From positions 159,186 through 223,185 of the forward strand of contig NZ_KB898361.1 in assembly GCF_000377565.1 (NCBI RefSeq): a stretch of 64,000 bases of DNA. The letters are read 5' to 3'. The DNA comes from Rhizobium sp. 2MFCol3.1 (GTDB lineage: Bacteria; Pseudomonadota; Alphaproteobacteria; Rhizobiales; Rhizobiaceae). The notes under the pieces are model-generated. The model saw only the letters and a program-made list of their open reading frames with translations, searched no databases and was not told the DNA's origin. Made by a program: the position numbers and the translations under genes. Positions 17,902-29,154 of the stretch are shown here, in pieces; the first letter of the stretch is position 1, and each line of letters starts with the position of its first letter.

Positions 17902-18624
17902 TCAGTTGTCGGTGACGATGGTCTTCAGACCGCCGCCCCGGAGGATTTCAGCAAAACCGCCCTTCTCGTGGATCGAGAAGACGATGATCGGAATGGAATT
18001 TTCGCGTGCCAGCGCGACCGCTGCAACGTCCATGACGGCGAGGCCCTTGTCGAGCACTTCCTTGTGCGTCAGCTGGTCGAAGCGCGTGGCATCGGGCACC
18101 TTCTTCGGATCGGCCGAATAGATGCCGTCGACCTGGGTACCCTTGAAGATCGCCTCAGCGCCCATTTCGGCGGCGCGAAGGGCAGCGGCCGAGTCCGTCG
18201 TGAAGAACGGGTTGCCGGTACCACCGGCGAAGATCACCACACGGCCCAGCGAAAGATGATAGAGCGTGGCGCGCTGCGAGAAGCTTTCGCAGATCTCCGG
18301 CATGGCGATCGCCGACAGCACCACCGTGTCGATGTTGAGCTTGCGCAGCGAGGTCGCCAGCGCCAGCGCGTTGATGACGGTCGCGAGCATGCCCATGTGG
18401 TCGCCCGTGACGCGGTCACCGCCCTTGGAAGCGACGGCCACGCCGCGGAAGATGTTGCCGCCGCCGACGACGACGCCGACTTCCACACCCATCTGCCGCG
18501 CTTCGGCTATGTCGGCCGCAATGCGGTCGGCCACCGCTACATCGATTCCAAATCCCTGGCTGCCCATGAGGGCTTCGCCGGAAGCCTTGAGTAGAACACG
18601 TTTGTAGACAGGCTCTGACGACAT
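17902..18624 (-). CDS. pyrH: UMP kinase
   Basis: Phosphorylates UMP to UDP in pyrimidine synthesis; it belongs to the amino-acid-kinase fold and is unrelated to eukaryotic UMP/CMP kinases. The 240-residue protein starts MSSEPVYKRVLLKASGEALM and has VGGGNIFRG near 60, the GDHMGMLATVINALAL segment and GTGNPFFTTDSAAALRA near 140. The ATG at 18624 has GAGGAG 6 bases upstream and was chosen over an in-frame extension to 18672. It is followed by frr in the same operon. Confidence 0.97.
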   Translation of the reverse strand: MSSEPVYKRVLLKASGEALMGSQGFGIDVAVADRIAADIAEARQMGVEVGVVVGGGNIFRGVAVASKGGDRVTGDHMGMLATVINALALATSLRKLNIDTVVLSAIAMPEICESFSQRATLYHLSLGRVVIFAGGTGNPFFTTDSAAALRAAEMGAEAIFKGTQVDGIYSADPKKVPDATRFDQLTHKEVLDKGLAVMDVAAVALARENSIPIIVFSIHEKGGFAEILRGGGLKTIVTDN

Positions 18625-18717
18625 CTTGGCTCCTCGTATATTACCGCTGAGTGCCGGATACACGAAGGGCACCGCGTTGTCACGCGATGCCCTTCTGTTT
18701 TCACATATATAGGACGA

Positions 18718-19644
18718 TCAGCTCTTGGCGACAGCAGCCACTTCAGCAGCGAAATCGCTCTCTTCCTTCTCGACGCCTTCGCCGAGCAGGAGGCGCGCCA
18801 TGCCGACGACTTCGATCTTGGCGCCAGCTTCCTTGGCAGCGGCTTCAACAGCAGCACCGACCGTCAGGTCGGGGTTGATGACAAAAGCCTGCGAGAGAAG
18901 AGCGACTTCTTCGAAGAACTTGCGCATGCGGCCGTCGACCATCTTTTCGATGATGGCTTCCGGCTTGCCGGATTCGCGAGCCTGCTCGATGAAGACGTTG
19001 CGTTCGCGTTCTGCAACGGTAGCGTCGACTTCTTCAGCGCGGATCGCGAGCGGGTTGGTCGCAGCGATGTGCATGGCGACCTGGCGGCCGATCGAGGTCA
19101 GGACAGCCTTGTCGCCTTCCGACTTCAGGGCAACCAGAACGCCGAGCTTGCCGATGCCGTCGCCGGCAGCGTTGTGGATGTAGGTCGCAACAACGCCATG
19201 CTCGACTTCGAGCTTGGCAGAGCGACGCAGCGTCATGTTTTCGCCGATGGTGGCGATCGCGTCCTTGATGGTGTCGGCGACCGGCTTGCCGGATGCCGGG
19301 TAGGTCGCAGCCGAGATGGCTTCAACCGAACCGTCGGTCGTCAGGGCAACGTTGGCGATGCCACGAACCAGATCCTGGAAGGCGTCGTTACGGGCAACGA
19401 AGTCGGTTTCCGAGTTAAGCTCGACGACAACAGCCTTGTGGCCGGCGCCGGCGATGGCAACGAGGCCTTCAGCAGCAGCGCGACCAGCCTTCTTGTCGGC
19501 CTTCGAGATGCCCTTTGCGCGGAGCCAGTCGATCGATGCTTCGATGTCGCCGTTGTTTTCCACCAGCGCCTTCTTGCAGTCCATCATGCCTGCGCCGGAC
19601 TTCTCGCGCAGTTCCTTCACCAGTGCAGCCGTAATCTCGGTCAT
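18718..19644 (-). CDS. tsf: Elongation factor Ts
   Basis: Guanine nucleotide exchange factor for EF-Tu. The 308-residue protein has the N-terminal UBA-like region MTEITAALVKELREKSGAGM and the MDCKKALVENNGD motif, then the dimerisation core with VVELNSETDFVARN (the EF-Tu-contacting TDFV motif near residue 80). It lies downstream of rpsB with a 245-base spacer that contains two inverted repeats. Confidence 0.97.
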   Translation of the reverse strand: MTEITAALVKELREKSGAGMMDCKKALVENNGDIEASIDWLRAKGISKADKKAGRAAAEGLVAIAGAGHKAVVVELNSETDFVARNDAFQDLVRGIANVALTTDGSVEAISAATYPASGKPVADTIKDAIATIGENMTLRRSAKLEVEHGVVATYIHNAAGDGIGKLGVLVALKSEGDKAVLTSIGRQVAMHIAATNPLAIRAEEVDATVAERERNVFIEQARESGKPEAIIEKMVDGRMRKFFEEVALLSQAFVINPDLTVGAAVEAAAKEAGAKIEVVGMARLLLGEGVEKEESDFAAEVAAVAKS

Positions 19645-19800
19645 AAGCTTCCTCTTGTCGGTTCAAACGGTGGCCCGCGAAAGGCGGTGCGGCACCGGAT
19701 TGAGGCACGAAATGTACCTGTATGTATGACAGCGTGATGAATGACGCGTCATAACGAAACTCAAATGGCGGGAGACTTTTTCCCCTCGCCTGAAATGGTC

Positions 19801-19878
19801 AAGGCCGCCCAACTTCATGAAAGTCGCGAGCGGCCTTTTCCCAATCTCTGGAAAGCACGGCGGACCATTTGATCCGCC
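19801..19878 (-). terminator. Inverted repeats in the rpsB-tsf spacer (possible attenuator)
   Basis: Two hairpins follow the rpsB stop: arms GGCGGA/TCCGCC (19859-19864, 19873-19878) and arms AAGGCCGC/GCGGCCTT (19801-19808, 19830-19837). Neither is followed by a T run on the minus strand, so a partial terminator or mRNA-processing role is more likely than a full stop. The rest of the spacer shows nothing else. Confidence 0.4.
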
Positions 19879-19889
19879 TGCTTCTTTTA

Positions 19890-20657
19890 TCAGGCTTCGG
19901 CTTCGCCTTCGAGCGTCGGCTCAACCGGAGCTTCGATCGATGCACCGAGGTCACGGCCCGACGAGCTCTGCTGACGAGCGATACCGTCGATGGCAGCGCG
20001 CGAGATCAGGTCGCAGTAGAGAGCGATGGCGCGCGAAGCGTCGTCGTTGCCGGGGATCGGATAGTCGATCAGGTCCGGGTCGCAGTTCGAGTCGATGATT
20101 GCGACAACCGGGATGCCGAGGCGCTTGGCTTCGTCGATCGCGATCTTTTCCTTGTTGGTGTCGATGATGAACATCAGGTCCGGCGTGCCGCCCATGTCCT
20201 TGATACCACCGAGAGCCTTGTCGAGCTTTTCGCGCTCGCGCTCGAGGTTCAGGCGCTCTTTCTTGTTGTAGCCGGACTGTTCCGAAGACAGGATCTCGTC
20301 GAGCTTGCGCAGACGCTGGATCGAGTTCGAAATCGTCTTCCAGTTGGTCATCATGCCGCCGAGCCAACGCGAGTTGACGTAATACTGAGCGGAACGCTTG
20401 GCCGAGTCAGCGATGAGCTCGGAAGCCTGGCGCTTGGTGCCGACGAACAGAACGCGGCCGCCACGGGCTACGGTGTCGGAAACAGCCTGCAGAGCGCGCG
20501 ACAGAAGCGGAACCGTCTGTGCGAGGTCGATGATGTGGATGTTGTTACGATCGCCGAAAATGTACGGCTTCATCTTCGGGTTCCAGCGGTGAGTCTGGTG
20601 ACCAAAGTGGACGCCTGCTTCAAGCAGCTGGCGCATAGAAAAATCGGGCAATGCCAT
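19890..20657 (-). CDS. rpsB: 30S ribosomal protein S2
   Basis: Small-subunit ribosomal protein bound late in 30S assembly. The 255-residue protein has the family start MALPDFSMRQLLEAGVHFGH, the segment RWNPKMKPYIFGDRNNIHII, WLGGMMTNWKTISNSI near 130 and DTNKEKIAIDEAKRLGIPVV near 175. The C-terminal 25 residues are acidic and variable. It is the first gene of the rpsB-tsf-pyrH-frr-uppS-cdsA-rseP-bamA-lpx string and is preceded by a good promoter candidate and a structured leader. Confidence 0.98.
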   Translation of the reverse strand: MALPDFSMRQLLEAGVHFGHQTHRWNPKMKPYIFGDRNNIHIIDLAQTVPLLSRALQAVSDTVARGGRVLFVGTKRQASELIADSAKRSAQYYVNSRWLGGMMTNWKTISNSIQRLRKLDEILSSEQSGYNKKERLNLEREREKLDKALGGIKDMGGTPDLMFIIDTNKEKIAIDEAKRLGIPVVAIIDSNCDPDLIDYPIPGNDDASRAIALYCDLISRAAIDGIARQQSSSGRDLGASIEAPVEPTLEGEAEA

Positions 20658-20810
20658 GCCTAGTTATCCTTTTCCGGTTGAACCTCCGCAAGGCGAACAG
20701 CACTCTCTTTGAGAATGCCACCGGGCGGAACCATCCGGATTTCTCCCGGACAATCCCATGCCTTACGTGTGGAATGCGGGGGCCATACCCTCCCCGCCCC
20801 GGAAAATCAA
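20658..20810 (-). promoter_or_regulatory. rpsB promoter and structured leader
   Basis: On the minus strand TTGATT (20805-20810), 17 bases, then TATGGC (20782-20787): a good housekeeping promoter. The transcript leader of about 115 bases holds a hairpin with 8-base arms (20700-20707 and 20711-20718, with one G-U pair) and a second with arms TCCGG/CCGGA near 20735-20755. S2 autoregulates rpsB-tsf in other bacteria; that this leader does the same is inference. Confidence 0.45.
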
Positions 20811-20872
20811 GCCTTATCGGTAAAATAACCGCTATGCCCGGCCTTTAGGCACATTACGGACCCTTGGGCGGA

Positions 20873-21580
20873 TCAGTCGGCGTCGCAGGGCCAGCTTGTC
20901 GGCGTCGCCATGCCCTGGGGCAGCTTGGTTTTCGAATCGCCGCAGGCAAGCGCCACCTGCGCCTCGTCGAGGCCGGTCGCCTGTGACAGATCCAGTCCGC
21001 TGATCCTCGTCAGGAACAGGAAGGCGCGGTCGAAGGAGATCGGACCGGTGAAGGTGGCTCCGCTCAGATCGGCGCGCGACAGGTTGGTCAGCGAGAAATT
21101 CGCTCCCGTCACATCGGCGCCCTTGAAGGTGACGCGGCCGAGCTCGGCTTTCTCGAAATTGACGCTCTTCAGCGTCGCACCGTTGAAATTGGCGCGCTGC
21201 AGCTCCGCGCCCGTGAAATTGGCGCCCTCGGCATTCACGCCCTCGAAGCCGGAACGATAGGCCTCGACCTTGGAGAAATTGGCCTTACTCAGGTCGGAAC
21301 CGGTAAACCAGGTACGCACCAGGGTCGCCTTCTCTAGATTGGCGGAGGCGAGATTGGTGTGGCTGAGATTGGTGAGCGTGAAATCGGCGTCGGCGAGATT
21401 TCCCTTCTGGAAATCGCCACCCTGCAGCATCAGGTTCTTCTTGCTGCAACCGCCCCAATCGATACCGGCCGTAGCGGTCGAGCCGCAATCGGCCGCGGAG
21501 ATCGAACTTGTAAACACCGCCGCTGCCACGGACGCAGCCAAGGCCATCGCGGCCACGATCGATACTCTAAAGCCTGGCAA
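20873..21580 (-). CDS. Secreted pentapeptide-repeat protein
   Basis: A protein of about 235 residues: a hydrophobic Ala-rich signal peptide ending near SSISA, then about 20 tandem pentapeptide repeats of the A(N/D)L/F form (for example LANADF-like ADFTLTNLSHTNLASANLEK), which fold into a right-handed quadrilateral beta-helix. Cysteines flank the helix on both sides (DCGS and GGCSK; ALACG and WPCD), which suggests disulfides in the periplasm. The start is uncertain: TTG at 21580 has GGAG 6 bases upstream; TTG at 21604, GTG at 21589 and ATG at 21547 are alternatives. Function unknown. Confidence 0.75.
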   Translation of the reverse strand: MPGFRVSIVAAMALAASVAAAVFTSSISAADCGSTATAGIDWGGCSKKNLMLQGGDFQKGNLADADFTLTNLSHTNLASANLEKATLVRTWFTGSDLSKANFSKVEAYRSGFEGVNAEGANFTGAELQRANFNGATLKSVNFEKAELGRVTFKGADVTGANFSLTNLSRADLSGATFTGPISFDRAFLFLTRISGLDLSQATGLDEAQVALACGDSKTKLPQGMATPTSWPCDAD

Positions 21581-21679
21581 TATATGCACTCCGCTTGCCG
21601 TCAATGCTCACTATAGAGCGATCTCTAGCACAGAGCGCGTCGCTTTGCATACCGTGTCAAATTGAAACGGCGAAATCGT

Positions 21680-22528
21680 TCAACGCGTGCAATTACTTAC
21701 AGGCGAGGTTTTGGCGTCCAGAAGCTCCAGCTTGGAGAGCTTGCCGGTCAGGACGAAATCGCCGTAATCCATCGTCAGGTCGCGGGTGATGCCGTTCTCG
21801 TAGAGCTTGAACGACATGCGGTAGACCGGGAGGGCGTCCGTCTTGGTGTTCTCGTTGAAATAGGAGATGGTCACCGGCCAGAAGCTGGTCTTGGAAAAGG
21901 CGCCCGCATTGCCGGCATCAGCCTCGACGCTGACGGGTGTCACGGCCTTGCCGACAACCGTTGTCGTCGCCAGCGCCTTGTCTCCATCATCCGAGCCATC
22001 GAAGACGCGGGCTTCGAACAGGCGGGTGCCGGCCTTGGCGTTCTTGATGACGTCCATCATGTGCTCGGTGGGGAAGCGGCTTGCGGCCAGCTGCAGCTCC
22101 TTGCTCGATGGCTGCTTCAGATCGACCTTGGTCCCGTCGGCCTGATCCTGGGCCGCACCGTTCACTTCCTTGTCGAGTTGGTCGTCGGTGAAGGACTTGG
22201 TGTCGAAGGTGAACTTGCGGTCCTTCAGGTTCTCGAACGTATTGGTCTGCTGATCGCTGACGCGCACGGCATCGCCGGTGTCGATCTGCGTCACGAAGCG
22301 GAACTTCGTGGTGTAGCCGGTGCAATAGTCGCCGTCGAATTCGTAGACCATGCGGCCGGACATGCCCGAAATGCCGGAGCGCTCCGACGCATCCTTCAGT
22401 TCCAGATCGTAGATCGCTCGATGCGCGATCAGGCCCGTGGCCATCACTGCGCCGGCAGCCGGTGTCGCCGCATGAGCGGTTGCCGAAACGCCTGCAAGGA
22501 ACAGCGCGGCAAGACTCGATCGGACCAT
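21680..22528 (-). CDS. eipB: EipB-family periplasmic envelope protein (DUF1849)
   Basis: 282 residues with a signal peptide (MVRSSLAALFLAGVSATAHA). It matches the DUF1849 family, whose Brucella member EipB is a periplasmic beta-spiral protein needed for cell-envelope integrity. Two cysteines, C69 (FDGDYCTG) and C280 (VSNCTR), lie where the Brucella protein has its disulfide. The ATG at 22528 has AGGAG upstream; an in-frame extension to 22645 was rejected because it would bury the signal peptide. It is divergent from the ridA-like gene. Confidence 0.85.
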   Translation of the reverse strand: MVRSSLAALFLAGVSATAHAATPAAGAVMATGLIAHRAIYDLELKDASERSGISGMSGRMVYEFDGDYCTGYTTKFRFVTQIDTGDAVRVSDQQTNTFENLKDRKFTFDTKSFTDDQLDKEVNGAAQDQADGTKVDLKQPSSKELQLAASRFPTEHMMDVIKNAKAGTRLFEARVFDGSDDGDKALATTTVVGKAVTPVSVEADAGNAGAFSKTSFWPVTISYFNENTKTDALPVYRMSFKLYENGITRDLTMDYGDFVLTGKLSKLELLDAKTSPVSNCTR

Positions 22529-22664
22529 AGATAATCTCCTGTTGGACTCACCAACGATGTTATAAGAACGCATCCGGCTAAATCGAGGCTCGATCGTGTC
22601 ACAAAATTGATTCAAGCCCAGATGCATAGTTTTAGAACTATTCACAACAAAAGCGGAGAAGAAA

Positions 22665-23132
22665 ATGTCCGATCAGATCGCAGCACGGCTCAAAGAGATG
22701 GGGATATCCCTGCCCCAGGCTGCAGCACCCGCAGCCAACTACGTTTCCTACGTCATCTCGGGCAACGTGCTGCACATCTCCGGCCAGTTGCCGATCGAAG
22801 ACGGCAAGATCGCGGTTACCGGCCACCTCGGCCGCAATGTCGACGTCGCCACGGGCCAGCGTGCCGCTGAACTGTGCGTCATCAACATCCTGGCGCAGGC
22901 AAGTGCTGCCCTCGGCGGCGATCTTAGCCGCATCAAGCGCGTCATCAAGCTTAACGGCTTCGTGGCCTCCGTGCCTGAATTCGTCGAGCAGCATCTCGTG
23001 ATCAATGGCGCATCGAACCTGATCGCCAATGTTCTCGGCGATGCCGGCAAACATGCCCGTGCCGCCGTCGGCATGGCAGCGCTTCCGATGAACGCCGCCG
23101 TCGAAATCGATGCCATCATGGAAATCGCGTAA
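22665..23132 (+). CDS. RidA (YjgF/YER057c/UK114) family protein
   Basis: 155 residues of the RidA superfamily, whose founding member deaminates reactive enamine/imine intermediates released by PLP enzymes. The sequence ISGNVLHISGQLPIEDGKIA and the closing AVGMAALPMNAAVEIDAIME fit the fold. It is the longer YjgH-like subfamily form, and I cannot find the exact catalytic Arg of E. coli RidA, so the activity is uncertain. Its stop overlaps the next start by one base (TAATG), making it the first gene of an operon with the GDPD gene. Confidence 0.85.
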   Translation: MSDQIAARLKEMGISLPQAAAPAANYVSYVISGNVLHISGQLPIEDGKIAVTGHLGRNVDVATGQRAAELCVINILAQASAALGGDLSRIKRVIKLNGFVASVPEFVEQHLVINGASNLIANVLGDAGKHARAAVGMAALPMNAAVEIDAIMEIA

Positions 23133-23851
23133 TGACCTCTGCAGCATGGCTTAAGGAACGTCCCGTCGCCCACCGCGGCTATCACGACCAGAACAAGGTC
23201 GTTTGGGAAAACACGCTTTCCGCCTTCGCGCGCGCGGTCGAGGCAGGTTTTGCGATCGAATGCGACCTGCACTACGCCTCGGATGGCGTTCCTGTCGTCT
23301 TTCACGATGAGAATCTCGAGCGCCTCTGCAACCTCAAGGGCGACGTGCGCGAGCGTACCTCGAAGGAGCTTGGCATGCTCTCGGTCGGCGGAACGGCCGA
23401 CAAGATCCCGACGCTTCGCCAGCTTCTCGAACTTGTGAAGGGAAAAGTGCCGCTCGTGATCGAGCTCAAGGGCCGAGAAACCGACGATGAAGGCTTCGTT
23501 GAAGCGGTACTGGAAGAGCTCGAGGGCTATGAAGGCCAGGTGGCGCTGATGAGCTTCGACCATTGGCTCCTGAAGGAACTGAAGGCGCTGAACGCGCCCT
23601 ACCCGATCGGGCTGACGGCTGGCGGAAACAAGCCCGAGGAGTTCCAAGCCCATGAAAAGGCTATGAAACACGGTCTCGACTTCATTTCCTATTTCTATGC
23701 CGACCTGCCCAACCCTTTCATCACGGCAGAGCGCGAAAAGGGCATCGTCGTCATCACCTGGACGGTTCGTGACGAGAAGGCGCGCAAGCAAACCTTCGAA
23801 AACGCCGACCAGATGACCTTCGAGGGCTTCGACCCGCGCGCGTCCGTTTGA
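23132..23851 (+). CDS. Glycerophosphodiester phosphodiesterase family protein
   Basis: 239 residues of the GDPD family, which cleaves glycerophosphodiesters to glycerol 3-phosphate and an alcohol. The catalytic segment is near the start: VAHRGYHD (first His), ENTLSAFARAVEAGFAIECDLHYA (metal-binding Glu and Asp) and VVFHDENLERLCNLKG (second His). No signal peptide, so it is cytoplasmic. It is translationally coupled to the ridA-like gene by a one-base overlap. Confidence 0.9.
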   Translation: MTSAAWLKERPVAHRGYHDQNKVVWENTLSAFARAVEAGFAIECDLHYASDGVPVVFHDENLERLCNLKGDVRERTSKELGMLSVGGTADKIPTLRQLLELVKGKVPLVIELKGRETDDEGFVEAVLEELEGYEGQVALMSFDHWLLKELKALNAPYPIGLTAGGNKPEEFQAHEKAMKHGLDFISYFYADLPNPFITAEREKGIVVITWTVRDEKARKQTFENADQMTFEGFDPRASV

Positions 23852-23944
23852 CGCTCGCTTTTTCAACAAGCCCTCGCTTTTTCATCAAGATATGCGCAGA
23901 CTGGCAATGCCCCCAAATCATTGAAACGGTCTCGCATTCGCTCC

Positions 23945-25135
23945 ATGACTGATGAACTTTCAATCCGCATAGAGCGGTCTTTCACCGCGATTTCCCCGGA
24001 GAGCTGGTCCAAGCTCGCCGGGGCTTCCCGATCAAGCACATCGATCGCCTATAATCCCTTCGTCTCACACGCCTTCCTGTCGTCGCTCGAGGAATCGGGG
24101 TCGGCAACCGCGGAGACGGGCTGGCTCGGGCACCACATGCTGCTCGAGACGGACGACGGGCGCCTTGTCGGCGCCCTGCCCGGCTATCTGAAGAACCACA
24201 GCCGCGGCGAATATGTCTTCGATCATGGCTGGGCCGACGCCTTCGAGCGCGCCGGCGGACGCTATTATCCGAAGCTGCAATGCTCCATCCCCTTTACGCC
24301 CGCCACCGGACCGCGCCTGCTGGTCGCCGAGGATTATCCGCGTCTGGCCGTACAGGACGCGATGGCGGAAAGTCTGAAGGAAGTCGTGCGTCGCCTCGGC
24401 GTATCCTCCGCGCACATCACCTTCGTGCCAGACGACGAGATGGCGGTGCTGGAGAGCGAGGAGTATCTGCACCGTACCGACCAGCAATTCCACTTCATCA
24501 ACGAAGGCTATGCCAACCACGATGAATTCCTGGAAACGCTCGCCTCGCGCAAACGCAAGGCGCTTCGCAAGGAACGCAGGGCGGCGCTCGAAAACGGCAT
24601 CAGCATCGATTGGCTGACCGGCAGCGATCTGACCGAGGATATCTGGGACCAGTTCTTCGCCTTCTACATGGATACCGGCAGCCGCAAATGGGGGCGGCCC
24701 TATCTCACGCGGGAATTCTACTCGCTGATCGGCGAGCGCATGCCCGAGGATATCCTGCTTGTCATGGCCAAGCACAATGGCCGCTACGTCGCCGGCGCCA
24801 TCAACTTCATCGGCTCCGAAACGCTCTACGGCCGGCACTGGGGCTGCATCGAGGATCATCCCTTCCTGCATTTCGAGGTCTGCTATCACCAGGCGATCGA
24901 TTTCGCGCTCGCCAAGGGGCTGAAGCGGGTGGAGGCAGGCGCGCAGGGAGAGCACAAGCTGGCCCGAGGTTACCTGCCGGTGACAACGCACTCGGCCCAC
25001 TATGTCGCCCATGCGGGCCTTCGCCAGGCGATCGGTGATTACCTCGCCCGCGAGCGCGATGACGTCGAGCACATGAACGAGATTTTGAGCGAGCACAGCC
25101 CGTTCCGTCGCGGCGAGCGGCTACAGGAGGATTGA
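23945..25135 (+). CDS. FemAB/GNAT-like protein (PF04339 family)
   Basis: 396 residues resembling the GNAT family described as peptidoglycan biosynthesis/recognition proteins (DUF482). Landmarks are YNPFVSHAFLSSLEESGSA near residue 40, LPGYLKNHSRGEYVFDHGWA near 85, FHFINEGYANHDEFLETLASR near 185, and EAGAQGEHKLARGYLP near 340. Substrate unknown. The ATG at 23945 was chosen over one eight codons upstream; neither has a strong ribosome-binding site. It follows the GDPD gene by 93 bases and precedes the HIT gene. Confidence 0.82.
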   Translation: MTDELSIRIERSFTAISPESWSKLAGASRSSTSIAYNPFVSHAFLSSLEESGSATAETGWLGHHMLLETDDGRLVGALPGYLKNHSRGEYVFDHGWADAFERAGGRYYPKLQCSIPFTPATGPRLLVAEDYPRLAVQDAMAESLKEVVRRLGVSSAHITFVPDDEMAVLESEEYLHRTDQQFHFINEGYANHDEFLETLASRKRKALRKERRAALENGISIDWLTGSDLTEDIWDQFFAFYMDTGSRKWGRPYLTREFYSLIGERMPEDILLVMAKHNGRYVAGAINFIGSETLYGRHWGCIEDHPFLHFEVCYHQAIDFALAKGLKRVEAGAQGEHKLARGYLPVTTHSAHYVAHAGLRQAIGDYLARERDDVEHMNEILSEHSPFRRGERLQED

Positions 25136-25187
25136 CGCCCTCTCCTCAGCCGCGCTACGCGAACAGGACACCATCAGGAGAGATAAG

Positions 25188-25613
25188 ATGACGAGCGCGG
25201 CTTACGACACCAACAACATCTTCGCCAAGATCCTGCGTGGCGAGATCCCCTCGGTCAAGGTCTACGAGGACGAGCATACGCTGGCTTTCATGGATGTGAT
25301 GCCACAGGCGCCGGGCCACGTGCTTGTCGTGCCGAAGGCTGCCTCGCGCAACCTTCTCGACGCCGATCCGGCAGCACTCGCCAAGACCATCCCCGTTGTC
25401 CAGACGATCGCCAACGCGGTGAAGGAAGCCTTCGACGCCGACGGCGTGTTCGTCTGCCAGTTCAACGAACCGGCCGCCGGCCAGACCGTCTTCCACCTGC
25501 ACTTCCATGTCATCCCACGCCACGAAGGCATCGCGCTGAAGCCGCATTCCGGCCAGATGGAAGATGGCGCCGTGCTGGCGGCGAATGCCGAGAAGATCAA
25601 AGCGGAGCTTTGA
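25188..25613 (+). CDS. HIT family (histidine triad) protein
   Basis: 141 residues, with the histidine triad HLHFHVIPRHEG near residue 105 and the N-terminal IFAKILRGEIPSVKVYED and HVLVVPK segments. The family hydrolyses nucleotide phosphoramidates and related nucleotides, probably as a dimer in the cytoplasm. A GGAGAGATAAG ribosome-binding region lies directly before the ATG. It is 52 bases after the GNAT-like gene on the same strand. Confidence 0.92.
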   Translation: MTSAAYDTNNIFAKILRGEIPSVKVYEDEHTLAFMDVMPQAPGHVLVVPKAASRNLLDADPAALAKTIPVVQTIANAVKEAFDADGVFVCQFNEPAAGQTVFHLHFHVIPRHEGIALKPHSGQMEDGAVLAANAEKIKAEL

Positions 25614-25662
25614 TCGACAACGCCGAGCTTTGAGCTGAACGCACTGATAGCGGAGAACTTCA

Positions 25663-25953
25663 ATGATACGTCACACCGTGGCATTTCGCCTGAAGCACGC
25701 GGAAGGATCCGCCGAGGAAAAGGCGTTTCTTGACGCAGCACTCATCCTCTCCACGATCCCAAGCGTGAGAAACTTCGAGCAGTTGCGGCAGACCAGCCGC
25801 AAGAACAGCTTCGCTTTCGGCTTTTCGATGGAGTTCGAAAATCAGGCTGGATACGACGCTTACAACGAGCATCCCGTACACACGGCCTTTGTCCGCGACC
25901 ATTGGGTGCCTGAGGTCGAAGAATTTCTCGAGATCGACTACGCACCGCTCTGA
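25663..25953 (+). CDS. Dabb family protein (stress-responsive A/B barrel)
   Basis: 96 residues starting MIRHTVAFRLKHAEGSAEEK, the characteristic Dabb start, and ending with YNEHPVHTAFVRDHWVPEVE. The fold is a dimeric ferredoxin-like barrel; members have varied or unknown roles. It is preceded by a GGAG and followed by a strong bidirectional terminator, so it ends the plus-strand group that starts at the ridA-like gene. Confidence 0.87.
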   Translation: MIRHTVAFRLKHAEGSAEEKAFLDAALILSTIPSVRNFEQLRQTSRKNSFAFGFSMEFENQAGYDAYNEHPVHTAFVRDHWVPEVEEFLEIDYAPL

Positions 25954-25992
25954 CCAGCGTTCCCTTGTCAGAGGCACAGGCTCCAAGACATG

Positions 25993-26021
25993 AAAAAAGG
26001 CGGCTCGAAAGCCGCCTTTTC
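25993..26021. terminator. Bidirectional terminator between the Dabb gene and clpA
   Basis: Perfect 10-base arms (25995-26004 and 26011-26020) around a TCGAAA loop, with A6/T4 runs on either side. It serves the Dabb gene on the plus strand and clpA on the minus strand. Confidence 0.85.
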
Positions 26022-26029
26022 TATTCGCT

Positions 26030-28531
<2,502 letters not shown>

Positions 28532-28541
28532 GTTCAGATCC

Positions 28542-28895
28542 TCACTTCTTTTCCATGACGCATTGCAGCGGATGCTGGTGCTGTCGGGCGAAGTCCATCA
28601 CCTGGCTCACCTTGGTTTCCGCCACCTCGTATGTAAATGTTCCGCATTCGCCAACGCCGTGGTTGTGGACATGCAGCATGATGCGGGTGGCACTTTCACG
28701 GTCCTTCTGAAAAAACCGCTCCAGGATGTGGATGACGAATTCCATGGGCGTGTAGTCGTCGTTCAGAATAAGTACGCGGTACAGGTTAGGCTTCTTGGTC
28801 TTCGGTTTGGTGCGCGTTATGACCGAGGTGCCGCGATTTCCGTTGTCCCCGTTCCTTTCGCTATCATCCTGCATCCGGACGGGCGTTGCGATCAT
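28542..28895 (-). CDS. clpS: ATP-dependent Clp protease adaptor ClpS
   Basis: N-end-rule adaptor delivering substrates to ClpA. From the chosen ATG it has 117 residues: a disordered N-terminal tail, then YRVLILNDDYTPMEFVIHIL near residue 43 with the Asn-Asp-Asp substrate pocket, ATRIMLHVHNHG, and VSQVMDFARQHQHPLQCVME at the end. ATGs at 28901 and 28916 are in frame too; GAGGAACGA stands just before 28901, so two more residues are possible. Directly followed by clpA. Confidence 0.95.
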   Translation of the reverse strand: MIATPVRMQDDSERNGDNGNRGTSVITRTKPKTKKPNLYRVLILNDDYTPMEFVIHILERFFQKDRESATRIMLHVHNHGVGECGTFTYEVAETKVSQVMDFARQHQHPLQCVMEKK

Positions 28896-29080
28896 TTTCA
28901 TTCGTTCCTCGATCAACCCGGCGGAGCATGGGAGATGTGCTTTACCCGCCGAATGTCTGACTACTAACTTAGTTCATAATAGAGCGATTTTAAGCCCCTT
29001 GCTTCACACTGCAATCACAATTCGCCCGCGTCAGGCGCAAAGACACAAAAATAGCGCGCAGATTTGAGACTGCCTGACGG

Positions 29081-29120
29081 CAAAACAAAAAGACCGGCTG
29101 CAGATGCGTAGCCGGTCTTT
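29081..29120 (-). terminator. Terminator of the phasin gene
   Basis: Perfect 11-base arms (29089-29099 and 29110-29120), followed on the minus strand by TTTGTTTTG. It separates the phasin gene from clpS downstream. Confidence 0.8.
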
Positions 29121-29154
29121 GTATTTCAAGAGGTAAGAGACGTGTGCGCTAAGC

